DNA of 64,000 nucleotides, from assembly GCA_910589545.1 (NCBI GenBank), contig CAJUSY010000049.1:1-64000 (forward strand). The letters run 5' to 3'. Positions within the stretch are counted from its first letter, which is position 1. Each line of letters begins with the position of its first letter. Made by a program: the position numbers and the translations under genes. This document shows, piece after piece, positions 35,200-42,875 of the stretch. Under the pieces are notes generated by a model. It worked only from the letters and a program-made list of their open reading frames with translations, was not told where the DNA came from and did not search any database. This DNA comes from Peptoniphilaceae bacterium. GTDB lineage: Bacteria > Bacillota > Clostridia > Tissierellales > Peptoniphilaceae.

Positions 35200-37041
35200 A
35201 TGAAATTTACTGAAAATCAGCAAAAAGCAATATCTCATTATACCTCTGCTGCTTTAGTTCTTGCAGTTCCAGGGGCCGGAAAAACTACTGTTTTGTTAAA
35301 TCGAATAAAATACTTAGAAAAAGTTTACGATGTTGATCCTAAAAGTGTCTTATCAATCACTTTTAGTAAGTCTCAAGCAGTAGATATGAAAGAAAGATTT
35401 TCTGAAAAATTCCCAGAAATAGATTCAGCGTATTTTTCTACAATCCATTCTTTTTGCTATTATATTATTAAACTACATTACAAAATGAACAATAGAATAT
35501 TTAAAATATTGGAATCCAATGATGATGTAAATAAATATTTTGTAATAAGAAATATAATTAGACATATTAACAAAACCAATTCAAAAGACGAAGATGTTGA
35601 AAAGTTCTTGCAATATTACGGTTATTGTAAAAATATGATGATTGTCAGAAATTTTCCTAAGTTTGACATCGAAAATTTCGAAAAAATTTACATGGAATAC
35701 GAAAATTTTAAGAAAAAGAATTTCTTTATAGACTTTGATGATATGTTAACTAAATCATTTGAAATCTTGAATGAAAATGATTATATATTAAAAAGGATAA
35801 AACGCAAATATAAGTTTATTCAAGTGGACGAAGGACAAGATACTTCTAAAATCCAATTTGAACTGATAAAAAAGATTGCCTTTCCTGAAAATAATTTATT
35901 CATAGTGGCTGATGATGACCAATCTATATATTCATTTAGAGGAGCAGATCCTAGTTATTTATTGGATTTCAAGAAAATTTTCCCTGATGCCAATATATAC
36001 TACATTGACCAAAATTTTAGATGCAGCGATAAAATAGTTAATGCTAGTAATTTGTTTATTAAGCAAAATAAAAACCGTTACAACAAAGATGTAACTTCAA
36101 TAAAATCATCAGACAAGAAAATTATAATAAAATTTCCTCAAAACTTCATGTCTATGTATTCCTATTTAAAGAATAATGTCGATCTGGATAAAAAAACTGC
36201 AATTTTGTACAGAAAAAACATTTCGTCAATAGCACTAATGAAGTACTTAAATGATCAGGACATTAGTTTTCATTCAAGATACCAAAAAGATGATTTCTAC
36301 AATCACTTTGTGCTCAATGATATTTTAAAGATGATTGCTTTTTCCGAAAACAAAACATCGGTTGGGCTTTTTAGAGATATTTACTACAAATTAAACAGCT
36401 ATATCAAGAAAACATCCATTAACCAACTAGAAACTTACGATGAATCTATGCCAGTTTTGGATCGTCTTCTAGATGATTCAACTTTAAGTAGATATTATGT
36501 AGACAGATTTATGGACTTAAAATCATTTTTTTCAGGAATTAAAAGATCAAAAGGTTCAAAGAAAATTGATATTATTATGAATGATATTGATTACAAAACA
36601 TATATAGAAGATAGTGTTTTACTACAAAATCAAAAAATTTCACTTGATTTATTAGTAGAAATATACAAATACTTGTTTAAAGATTGTGAATGTTACGAGG
36701 ACTTTATAACTGAAATTGAACATTTAAAGAAAATCCAAAAAGAATCTACTAAAACCAATAGCAACCTAAATCTACTTACAGTACATTCTGCAAAGGGATT
36801 GGAGTTTGATGAAGTATTCATAATTGATTTAATAGATGGAGAATTTCCTACAAATATAGACTCAAATAATAAAAATCGCAAAAATATATTTGAAGAAGAA
36901 AGGCGAATGTTTTATGTGGCTATGACAAGAGCTAAAGATAAACTCACGTTACTTTCCCCTAAAACCAGAAATTGTGTAGAGGTTGATTCTTCACAATTTT
37001 TAAAAGACATTATAGAAATAGAAAACAATTTAAAAAACTAG
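35200..37041 (+). CDS. UvrD/PcrA-like superfamily 1 helicase
   Basis: 613 residues, shorter than PcrA/UvrD (about 720). Motifs in order are the Q motif TENQQKAI, Walker A AVPGAGKTT, Ia SITFSKSQA, motif II VDEGQDTSKIQ (DEGQ rather than the usual DEYQ), motif III ADDDQSIYSFRGADP, motif IV QNFRCS, motif V LTVHSAKGLEFDEVF and motif VI EERRMFYVAMTRAKDKL. The C-terminal tail that contacts RNA polymerase in PcrA is absent. It is likely an accessory 3'-5' DNA helicase. GGTGAT precedes the ATG. Confidence 0.9.
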   Translation: MKFTENQQKAISHYTSAALVLAVPGAGKTTVLLNRIKYLEKVYDVDPKSVLSITFSKSQAVDMKERFSEKFPEIDSAYFSTIHSFCYYIIKLHYKMNNRIFKILESNDDVNKYFVIRNIIRHINKTNSKDEDVEKFLQYYGYCKNMMIVRNFPKFDIENFEKIYMEYENFKKKNFFIDFDDMLTKSFEILNENDYILKRIKRKYKFIQVDEGQDTSKIQFELIKKIAFPENNLFIVADDDQSIYSFRGADPSYLLDFKKIFPDANIYYIDQNFRCSDKIVNASNLFIKQNKNRYNKDVTSIKSSDKKIIIKFPQNFMSMYSYLKNNVDLDKKTAILYRKNISSIALMKYLNDQDISFHSRYQKDDFYNHFVLNDILKMIAFSENKTSVGLFRDIYYKLNSYIKKTSINQLETYDESMPVLDRLLDDSTLSRYYVDRFMDLKSFFSGIKRSKGSKKIDIIMNDIDYKTYIEDSVLLQNQKISLDLLVEIYKYLFKDCECYEDFITEIEHLKKIQKESTKTNSNLNLLTVHSAKGLEFDEVFIIDLIDGEFPTNIDSNNKNRKNIFEEERRMFYVAMTRAKDKLTLLSPKTRNCVEVDSSQFLKDIIEIENNLKN

Positions 37042-37064
37042 CTGTAATTTTACAGCTAGTTTTG
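37035..37064. terminator. Bidirectional terminator between helicase and peroxiredoxin
   Basis: AACTAGCTGTAA and TTACAGCTAGTT form a 12-base perfect stem flanked by A and T runs. The helicase stop codon TAG lies inside the left arm. Confidence 0.88.
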
Positions 37065-37068
37065 CTAT

Positions 37069-37632
37069 TTATAAGTTACCTACTAGGTCAATTCCTGGTT
37101 TTAAAGTGTCTTGGCCAGGTGCCCAATTTGCTGGACAAACTTGATCACCGTATTTGTCTACATATTGTGCAGCTTGAAGTTTTCTCAATAATTCGTGTGC
37201 GTTTCTACCAATTCCATCAGCAGATACTTCGTATAATACAACATCTAAATCAGGATTGATTAAGAAAGCTCCTCTTTGACTTTGACCGTCAGCTTCTTTT
37301 AATACGCCAAATTGTTTAGATAAAGCAAATGCTCTATCTGATAACATTGGATATTCAATTTTTTTAATCTTTTCAGATTTATCATGCCATGCTTTGTGAA
37401 CAAATTCTGAATCTGTAGATATAGCATAAATTTCACAGTTTAATTCTTTAAATTCTGAGTATAAATTTTGTAAGTCTTCTAATTCAGTAGGACATACAAA
37501 TGTAAAATCTCCTGGGTAGAAGAACAATAATGACCAGTGACCTTTTAGATCTTCACTAGAAACTTCTGTAAGTTCTTCATTATGGTAAGCAGGAACTTTA
37601 AATTCTTCAACGTGTTTTTTAATTAATGACAT
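37069..37632 (-). CDS. ahpC: Typical 2-Cys peroxiredoxin (AhpC)
   Basis: 187 residues. The peroxidatic Cys is in DFTFVCPTEL (about 47) and the resolving Cys in QVCPANW near 166. It reduces hydrogen peroxide and organic peroxides in the cytosol. No ahpF or other reductase gene is adjacent. The upstream region holds a perfect PerR-like palindrome. Confidence 0.96.
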   Translation of the reverse strand: MSLIKKHVEEFKVPAYHNEELTEVSSEDLKGHWSLLFFYPGDFTFVCPTELEDLQNLYSEFKELNCEIYAISTDSEFVHKAWHDKSEKIKKIEYPMLSDRAFALSKQFGVLKEADGQSQRGAFLINPDLDVVLYEVSADGIGRNAHELLRKLQAAQYVDKYGDQVCPANWAPGQDTLKPGIDLVGNL

Positions 37633-37667
37633 TAATAATCATCCTTTCGTATTTAGTTTACATTTTT

Positions 37668-37696
37668 ATTATATCACATTTTGTAATGATTACAAG
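37668..37696 (-). promoter_or_regulatory. ahpC promoter with PerR-like operator
   Basis: On the minus strand -10 TATAAT is at 37673-37668 and a -35-like TTGTAA at 37695-37690 (spacer 16). TTGTAATGATTACAA (37681-37695) is a perfect 7-1-7 palindrome close to the PerR consensus TTATAATnATTATAA. It covers the -35 and part of the spacer, the right place for peroxide-relieved repression. Confidence 0.72.
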
Positions 37697-37730
37697 TTTT
37701 GATTGAGATTGTTTATTATATTTGAACAAT

Positions 37731-37752
37731 AAAAAAGGGCTCACTAGCCCTC
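37731..37752 (-). terminator. Terminator after DUF1002 gene
   Basis: AGGGCT/AGCCCT stem with a 4-base loop and six T following on the minus strand, 10 bases past the stop codon. Confidence 0.85.
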
Positions 37753-37761
37753 TAAAAATTT

Positions 37762-38718
37762 TTAATTACTTGATCCAAACGAATCTGCGATTGATTTTAT
37801 AAGAGATGAGAAAAAGTTGATTATTTTATCAATAATACCAGAATCTTCTGCCTTTTTATAAATGTCTTTCGCCCCTTCTATAACTTTACCAGATATATTA
37901 GATAATTCATCCTTAATATCTTTCGAATCAATAGATTTTACGTTTGAATACTTCTCAAACAGGTTAATTAATTCTTGTTTTTGATCTTCTGTAATAACAT
38001 TTTCTAATTTGTTTTCTTTAATTGCATCATTTACAATCTTTTTTATTTGGTCAACAGTTGGCGCTTGCCCTTTATTGTTGATATTTATATTAGCAATATT
38101 ATCTTTTATTACAACAATAACATCATTGAGCTTAGCTCTACTAAAGTTTTCTTTGTCGTTATTTTCTTTATTAATATCACTAACTACCTCTAATTCTTCT
38201 TGAGCGACTTTTATTCTGTCTTTATCAAGTTTTTCACCATTAGATTCAAAAGCTTTATACACTCCAGTAAGAGCAGATTCTCCAGTAACTGGTCTAACTG
38301 CTGCTACCATAATAGTACAATCTTTAACCCCAGCAGTAATAGCGGCATTTTCATATTGTTTTTCAGTAATTAATGTAATATTCTTCGGTGTCGTAATATT
38401 AACTTTTATACCTTTATTTTTGTTTTCTTTCTTAACCAAAACGCTAGAAATCATGCTGCCCGGATTGGAATCATCCCCACCAATATACTTCAACAAATCA
38501 TTATAAGTAACCATGACTGATTTAATATTACTGTCGTCTTCAATATCTAAAAGTCCTTTTGTTGTTCTAATTTGAGATTTATCCAAGCTTTCACCATACA
38601 CAAAAGTCGGCTTCCCCCATTTTTCATCAATAACATTAGTATCTATTTTACCAGCGAAACTAAGAGTCGATGATAATGAAATTAAAATAGCTAATAAAAA
38701 AACTGTAATTTTTTTCAT
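37762..38718 (-). CDS. Secreted DUF1002 family protein
   Basis: 318 residues. It has an N-terminal signal peptide (about 1-22, ending SFA). The family core contains YGESLDKSQIRTTKGLLDI, SNPGSMISSVLV, ITAGVKDCTIMVAAVRPVTG and ESALTGVYKAFE. A charged helical C-terminal third ends in an amphipathic segment. Function is unknown. It is a single-gene unit with an extended -10 (TGCTATAAT, minus strand near 38752-38744) and its own terminator. Confidence 0.85.
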   Translation of the reverse strand: MKKITVFLLAILISLSSTLSFAGKIDTNVIDEKWGKPTFVYGESLDKSQIRTTKGLLDIEDDSNIKSVMVTYNDLLKYIGGDDSNPGSMISSVLVKKENKNKGIKVNITTPKNITLITEKQYENAAITAGVKDCTIMVAAVRPVTGESALTGVYKAFESNGEKLDKDRIKVAQEELEVVSDINKENNDKENFSRAKLNDVIVVIKDNIANININNKGQAPTVDQIKKIVNDAIKENKLENVITEDQKQELINLFEKYSNVKSIDSKDIKDELSNISGKVIEGAKDIYKKAEDSGIIDKIINFFSSLIKSIADSFGSSN

Positions 38719-38856
38719 AGATTATTATCCTCCGTTCACATTGATTATAGCACAAAAACATGCAATCAAAATCTACAAAATTATTAAGAAAAACTAAACA
38801 AAATTAGTCAAATTTCAAAACATAATAAATAAATTTCAAATTTTCACAAAAATTCC

Positions 38857-38885
38857 TTTACATTGTCTTTACTTTATGCTATACT
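38857..38885 (+). promoter_or_regulatory. Promoter of tRNA-Leu(CAA)
   Basis: -35 TTTACA (38857-38862), 17-base spacer, -10 TATACT (38880-38885), placing the start about 4 bases before the tRNA. Confidence 0.75.
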
Positions 38886-38895
38886 TATAAAGTCA

Positions 38896-38982
38896 GCCGG
38901 AGTGATGGAATTGGCAGACGTACTGGACTCAAAATCCAGCGGTGGCAACACCGTGCGGGTTCAAGTCCCGCCTCCGGCACCA
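38896..38982 (+). tRNA. tRNA-Leu(CAA)
   Basis: Acceptor GCCGGAG pairs with CTCCGGC, and CCA is encoded. The anticodon arm CTGGA-CTCAAAA-TCCAG has anticodon CAA. A long variable arm (GGTGGCAACACC region) marks it as class II leucine tRNA. The T arm is GCGGGTTCAAGTCCCGC. Confidence 0.97.
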
Positions 38983-38988
38983 ATATAT

Positions 38989-39016
38989 AAGATAGCTTTT
39001 TAGCTATCTTTTTTTT
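38989..39016 (+). terminator. Terminator after tRNA-Leu(CAA)
   Basis: AAGATAGCT and AGCTATCTT form a stem, followed by a run of T, 7 bases after the tRNA CCA end. Confidence 0.9.
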
Positions 39017-39324
39017 ATTACAATTTTCATCGTAGATTCTCTGCATTATTATCTTTTGTTTTTTATATTCATCTCATGTTTTGGAAAAATCTAACTCTTA
39101 GCGTGTGTTTATGTGTTTGTTTTATAGTTCTATTTTGCAGTTCTTATACTCACTATTAATTATTTGAGCCATGTCTTAGTACATGCTTTTTTAAGTTATA
39201 TTATATTTTTACTTTCTATAATTTAAAGTTTTTATTCTTAATTATCTCTTTCCTAGTTTTAACGTCCACAAGGCTTAGACAATAAAAAAACCATGTATTA
39301 CTACATAATATTAATTTATTATAC
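39017..39324. other. Gene-free AT-rich stretch
   Basis: About 300 bases without a credible reading frame on either strand. On the minus strand, short helical-looking peptide fragments are broken by frequent stops, which would fit further decayed coding sequence, but nothing can be named. It borders the pseudogene pair at 39363-39898. Confidence 0.5.
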
Positions 39325-39364
39325 TAAAAAAGCACCTCTAATATTTATTTTGTTAGTGTGCTTT
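39325..39364 (-). terminator. Terminator after the DUF4926-like pseudogene
   Basis: AAAGCAC (39329-39335) pairs with GTGCTTT (39358-39364), with extra CTAA/TTAG pairing inside, and T run on the minus strand. It overlaps the pseudogene stop codon, so the original gene-plus-terminator layout is preserved. Confidence 0.7.
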
Positions 39365-39525
39365 ATTCAACTAATTGCTCAATTTCATAATATTCAACAA
39401 ACTCAGTGTAAGTGTTATTTTCCTCGTCAATATCACAAATATATGTTTTTTTCTTCAAGAATTTCAACTACGCATGCTTAATATCCTGATTTTAATTTTA
39501 CCCTATCGTACAGTTTAATTTTCAC
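39363..39525 (-). pseudogene. Decayed small gene resembling DUF4926 (immunity-type) proteins
   Basis: On the minus strand a GTG at 39525, preceded by GAGGG, opens VKIKLYDRVKLKSGY. A TAA stop follows, then the same frame continues ACVVEILEEKNIY. A one-base shift leads to DIDEENNTYTEFVE and ends EQLVE-stop at 39363. The joined protein would be about 52 residues. The YDRVxLKSG...VVEILE pattern resembles DUF4926, a small family often found as partner of DUF6883 domains. The family names come from memory of the pattern, not from a search. Confidence 0.6.
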
Positions 39526-39557
39526 TGCTATTTTCCCTCATGTTTTTTTGGTTTTTT

Positions 39558-39898
39558 TCAATAAGTTATATGTGCACTCGTTAATCTTTCCTTCTTACTT
39601 TCTTCAATCTAAGACATTAAAACATTAGCCACTCTATTATTTACTCATTTTAATTCAATAATTTACTCAAAAATATACCATATCCATTGTAGCCTTTTTC
39701 TATAAAACTTCCTTTATCAATATACTCAAAAATATTTTCAATAAAATCTTTGTAATTATTCTTTGTATAGCCTAAAACTTTTTCAAAAGAGTAGGCCCTA
39801 TCTAGAGCCTTATCATAATCGAAAACATGATTAATAAAAGGAGCACATATATGGCACACCCAGGTTTCGCAATCTATATATTTTTTTGTTTGAAACAT
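39558..39898 (-). pseudogene. Decayed toxin-domain-like gene (DUF6883-like)
   Basis: The minus strand from 39898 encodes MFQTKKYIDCETWVCHICAP and then a segment with YDKALDRAYSFEKVLGYTK and KGYNGYG before a stop at 39650. Past that point a different frame continues as IFE-stop-IIELK-stop-VNNRVANVLMS-stop, then IEESKKERLTSAHITY-stop at 39558. The TAG after VLMS sits where Trp would be expected, and RLTSAHI looks like the C-terminal end of DUF6883-type domains (RLTTAY-like). At least one frameshift and three stops show the gene is dead. The N-terminus is also uncertain: the frame is open up to a TAG near 39955 without an RBS. Confidence 0.6.
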
Positions 39899-40004
39899 TT
39901 TTATAAAATCTAACTTGAATTCAATGACATTAAATACAATTTTTATTAAAATTGTCTACCAATTTTGGATTTATCATATTATTTTATCAAATTATATAAA
40001 AACA

Positions 40005-40048
40005 AAACGGTTCAACTTTAATGATTAATCATTAAAGTTGAACCGTTT
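40005..40048 (-). terminator. Terminator of the tRNA-His/tRNA-Leu transcript
   Basis: A 20-base perfect stem (40005-40024 with 40029-40048) has a TTAA loop and a T-rich tail on the minus strand. It lies 5 bases downstream of the tRNA-Leu CCA. Confidence 0.88.
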
Positions 40049-40053
40049 ATTTC

Positions 40054-40137
40054 TGGTGCAGGAAAGAGGACTTGAACCCCCACGTCAAAGACACTAGATC
40101 CTAAGTCTAGCGCGTCTGCCAATTCCGCCATTCCTGC
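40054..40137 (-). tRNA. tRNA-Leu(UAG)
   Basis: Minus strand: acceptor GCAGGAA with encoded CCA, anticodon arm CTAGA-CTTAGGA-TCTAG giving anticodon TAG, a long class II variable arm, and T arm with GGTTCAAGTCC. The T-arm side of the acceptor reads TTCCTGC. Confidence 0.96.
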
Positions 40138-40140
40138 TTA

Positions 40141-40218
40141 TGGGGTGGATGAAGAGATTCGAACTCTCGATCTTCAGTGCCACAAACTGACGCCCTAACC
40201 AACTAGGCTACATCCACC
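40141..40218 (-). tRNA. tRNA-His(GUG)
   Basis: Minus strand: acceptor GTGGATG pairs with CATCCAC. The anticodon arm TCAGT-TTGTGGC-ACTGA gives GTG. The genome encodes the extra G-1 opposite C73, the histidine identity pair, and CCA. It is 3 bases upstream of tRNA-Leu(UAG) in one transcript. Confidence 0.96.
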
Positions 40219-40242
40219 ATAGCCTCAATTGACTACTTTATT

Positions 40243-40271
40243 AGTTTAACATACCGAAATATGTTTGTCAA
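40243..40271 (-). promoter_or_regulatory. Promoter of tRNA-His/tRNA-Leu
   Basis: Minus strand: consensus -35 TTGACA (40271-40266), 17-base spacer, -10 TAAACT (40248-40243). Confidence 0.8.
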
Positions 40272-40342
40272 GCTTTTGTAAAATTTTTTTCAAGCAAACT
40301 TGACTTTATTATTATAGCATCGTGTATTGAATTTTGCAAGTT

Positions 40343-41032
40343 TTATTTTGAAGCCTTGGAAAATCCTTCATCTTGTGCTTTCTTTTCTGTTACAAAATAT
40401 TTTTCTCCCTTTTTAAAATTTATTTTAACATCTTTATTACTTTCTTGATTAGGCATATGATATATTTTAAATCCTTTTTTGTTGATATTTCCTTTAATCA
40501 TGCCTCTTCCTTTAGAGTCTATGTATTTTATGTATAAATTGGGGTCATTTACATAAAAATCTTTCCAGAATCCTTTTTTGTTATCTTTTGCATATTGTTC
40601 TGCTTTTTTTAATCTTTCTGAGTATTTTTGATTAGTTGTTTTTGTATATAATTTTGCCATTCCCTCTTTCAACAATTTCTCGTTGATAAATTCGTCATCT
40701 AAGAACAAATAGCCAAGTTTTCTGTCGTAAACATCTTGTTTTTCATCATCGTATTCTAATCTAACTTTTTTGTTTTCTAATAATTGTTTCGTATATTCAC
40801 TAGCTATTTTACCCTGTTTAATATTACGACTTTTATCTAATGCCACGCTTTCTGGTGTATCTATACCAATTAGTCTTACTCTTGTTTTTTTTCCATCTAT
40901 ATTTAATATTACTGTATCTCCATCAACTACTCGAACTACTTCGTATAAATTATTTTGATTTTCTGTTTGAATTAATTTCTCACAACTCGATAAAGATAAT
41001 ATTATTAATAATCCTATAAAAAACTTCTTCAT
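40343..41032 (-). CDS. Thermonuclease-family lipoprotein
   Basis: 229 residues. Lipoprotein signal with LSSC lipobox at about 14-17. A staphylococcal-nuclease domain follows (about 30-165) with VDGDTVIL, RVRLIGIDTPE (catalytic Arg and Glu) and DVYDRKLGYLFLDD (second catalytic Arg). A short C-terminal module IKGNINKKGFKIYHMPN to EKKAQDEGF resembles the domain that often follows SNase in Gram-positives. It is anchored outside the membrane and degrades DNA or RNA. It follows the glucosaminidase gene by 17 bases and is likely co-transcribed. Confidence 0.93.
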   Translation of the reverse strand: MKKFFIGLLIILSLSSCEKLIQTENQNNLYEVVRVVDGDTVILNIDGKKTRVRLIGIDTPESVALDKSRNIKQGKIASEYTKQLLENKKVRLEYDDEKQDVYDRKLGYLFLDDEFINEKLLKEGMAKLYTKTTNQKYSERLKKAEQYAKDNKKGFWKDFYVNDPNLYIKYIDSKGRGMIKGNINKKGFKIYHMPNQESNKDVKINFKKGEKYFVTEKKAQDEGFSKASK

Positions 41033-41049
41033 TTTTTATTATCACCTTT

Positions 41050-41724
41050 TTATTTATAACTAGATAATATTTTCTCAGCTATTAGAATCATGTGATTGTT
41101 TACTTTTTCTCCCCAATTTTTGTCACTTGCATAATTTTGATTCATAGCATATGAATTATATCCTTTGAAATACTTTCCGTTATCACTAAGATACAATATC
41201 TTAATTTTCTTGCCGATATCTTGTATTCCCTCGTCTAATGTATCGTATTGGCTAGCTCCGTTGTATGGATTAGAATCGACAGCATTAAATCCGAATAAAT
41301 TATTTTTATCCTTTGCTATTCTGCTTTGTCCAAAATCCGATTCATGGTTTGCTATGGCTAAGAGATATAACGCATTAACTCCGTATTTCTTTTCTACTTT
41401 TATAAATGAATATGAATTTCCCTTTAAATCAGTTCCTTCTAATGCAACTTCTAACATTCGTTCAGAAATTTGAGATTTGTGAGTTGGATAAAACATATTG
41501 TCTTCAGTTATTTTAAGTGCACCCACTTTTTTAAATTCATTCAAATCTTTTTGCAATTTATTTAATGTTTTCAATTCATTATCATCTAGTTCACTTTTTT
41601 CATGGGTGATTTGTTTAGAAAAAGAAAAATAATTTCCAGAATAATTTATTATTAAACATGCACAAAAAACTATCATAAGTATGAAGATTCCAACTCTTTT
41701 TTTCATTATTTTTTTGTTTTTCAT
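41050..41724 (-). CDS. Membrane-anchored N-acetylglucosaminidase (LytG/FlgJ-type)
   Basis: 224 residues. An N-terminal membrane anchor (about 11-30) precedes a glucosaminidase domain: YGVNALYLLAIANHESDFGQ with the catalytic Glu, NNLFGFNAVDSNPYNGASQY and MNQNYASDKNWGEKVN. It trims peptidoglycan at the cell surface. AGGAGG precedes the ATG. It is paired with the secreted nuclease gene downstream. Confidence 0.9.
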   Translation of the reverse strand: MKNKKIMKKRVGIFILMIVFCACLIINYSGNYFSFSKQITHEKSELDDNELKTLNKLQKDLNEFKKVGALKITEDNMFYPTHKSQISERMLEVALEGTDLKGNSYSFIKVEKKYGVNALYLLAIANHESDFGQSRIAKDKNNLFGFNAVDSNPYNGASQYDTLDEGIQDIGKKIKILYLSDNGKYFKGYNSYAMNQNYASDKNWGEKVNNHMILIAEKILSSYK

Positions 41725-41801
41725 TCTGCCTCCTAGAATATGAATAGTATTTTATCACAGTTTTTAGAAATTTACTATTGATTTTCATTATTATAATAAT
41801 C

Positions 41802-41830
41802 TTGAATTATTGTATTCTTAAGCTTATAAT
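41802..41830 (+). promoter_or_regulatory. Promoter of tRNA-Thr (and probably degV)
   Basis: -35 TTGAAT (41802-41807), 17-base spacer, -10 TATAAT (41825-41830), 10 bases before the tRNA. Confidence 0.8.
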
Positions 41831-41840
41831 AAATATATAT

Positions 41841-41916
41841 GCTGTTGTGGCTCAGTTGGTAGAGCAATTGATTCGTAATCAATAGGTCGGAGGTTCGATC
41901 CCTCTCAACAGCACCA
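41841..41916 (+). tRNA. tRNA-Thr(CGU)
   Basis: Acceptor GCTGTTG pairs with CAACAGC and CCA is encoded. The anticodon arm ATTGA-TTCGTAA-TCAAT gives anticodon CGT. The T arm contains GGTTCGATCCC. Confidence 0.96.
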
Positions 41917-41949
41917 ACCATTAAAACAAAAACTTATCTGGAGGTAAGA

Positions 41950-42837
41950 ATGTCTATAAAAATTATAACTGACTCTGCTTGTCAACTTGCAGGCTCAAAT
42001 GAAAACGAAAATTTAATTATACTTGATATGCCAGTTATTAGCTCTGATAAAGAATACATAGAAGGAAAAACTATTAATTCTAACGATATGTTTTCTAGAA
42101 TGAAAAATGGCGAAGTTTTTAAAACAAGTCAAGTGCCATACAAAACTTATTATGAAAATTTTAAAAAAGTATTAGAACAAGGAAATGATGTAGTATGTAT
42201 AACATTGTCCAGTGGATTAACAAGTACATTTCAAACTGCTACAATGGCAATGAACGCATTATTAGAAGAAAATAAAGACTATAAGATAATGGTTAAGGAT
42301 TCTCTTTGTGCTTGTGCTGGAGAAACTTCCGTTATTAATAAGTCGCTTAAACTTGTTGAGTTGAATTATTCATTTGAACAATTAGATGAAAAATTAGATG
42401 AGGTCTTTGCTGCACAAGAACACATATTTACTGTTACTAACTTAGAGTATTTATATCGTGGAGGAAGATTGTCCAAGACTCAAAAAGTTATGGGTTCATT
42501 ATTAAACATAAGACCAATTATGAGTGTGGATAAAAATGATGGTAGCCTATACGTTGTTGAGAAAGCACGCGGTGAAAAACAAACTTTTGCTAAAATCAAA
42601 AATTTAATGGCTGAAAAATGTAACCACAATGTCAATTTAAATCAGACACTTTATGTTTGTTATGGCGAAAATGAAGATGAAGCGGATCTTCTAATTGAAA
42701 AAATTAAAGAAGATTACGAGTTCAAAAAAATAGTAAAATATCCGTTAGGATGTGTTATAGGTGCTCATATAGGTCCAAATCTATTAAGTATTTATTTCAG
42801 TAACAAGGATTTGGGAGATGAGCTTTCAGAAGCATAA
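41950..42837 (+). CDS. DegV family fatty-acid-binding protein (FakB type)
   Basis: 295 residues. The DegV motifs are IITDSACQL, EVFKTSQVPYKTY, LSSGLTSTFQTA, YRGGRLSKTQK and the C-terminal GAHIGPNLLSIYF. DegV proteins bind a fatty acid and, in Firmicutes, present it to FakA for phosphorylation; a fakA-like gene is at 9919. GGAGG precedes the ATG. It starts 33 bases after tRNA-Thr with no terminator between, so the two may share a transcript. Confidence 0.92.
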   Translation: MSIKIITDSACQLAGSNENENLIILDMPVISSDKEYIEGKTINSNDMFSRMKNGEVFKTSQVPYKTYYENFKKVLEQGNDVVCITLSSGLTSTFQTATMAMNALLEENKDYKIMVKDSLCACAGETSVINKSLKLVELNYSFEQLDEKLDEVFAAQEHIFTVTNLEYLYRGGRLSKTQKVMGSLLNIRPIMSVDKNDGSLYVVEKARGEKQTFAKIKNLMAEKCNHNVNLNQTLYVCYGENEDEADLLIEKIKEDYEFKKIVKYPLGCVIGAHIGPNLLSIYFSNKDLGDELSEA

Positions 42838-42843
42838 AAAACA

Positions 42844-42875
42844 ACCTTCTAAGTTATAACTTAGAAGGTATTTTT
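42844..42875. terminator. Bidirectional terminator between degV and rluD
   Basis: ACCTTCTAAGT (42844-42854) and AACTTAGAAGGT (42858-42869) form a stem with T after it on the plus strand and A before it. The rluD stop codon lies in the loop. Confidence 0.87.

Noticed and set aside
39017..39324. Possible tmRNA or other structured RNA near the tRNA genes
   Set aside because: No acceptor-like ends, no GGTTCRA arm and no Ala-tag reading frame could be found; tmRNA was looked for because of smpB but is not in the window.
39293..39481. 62-codon plus-strand open frame in the tRNA-flanked segment
   Set aside because: No RBS, and the minus strand here carries the recognisable DUF4926-like relic and its terminator.
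40272..40342. Terminator after the nuclease lipoprotein gene
   Set aside because: A short CAAG/CTTG repeat is followed by A rather than T on the relevant strand, so it does not look like an intrinsic terminator.
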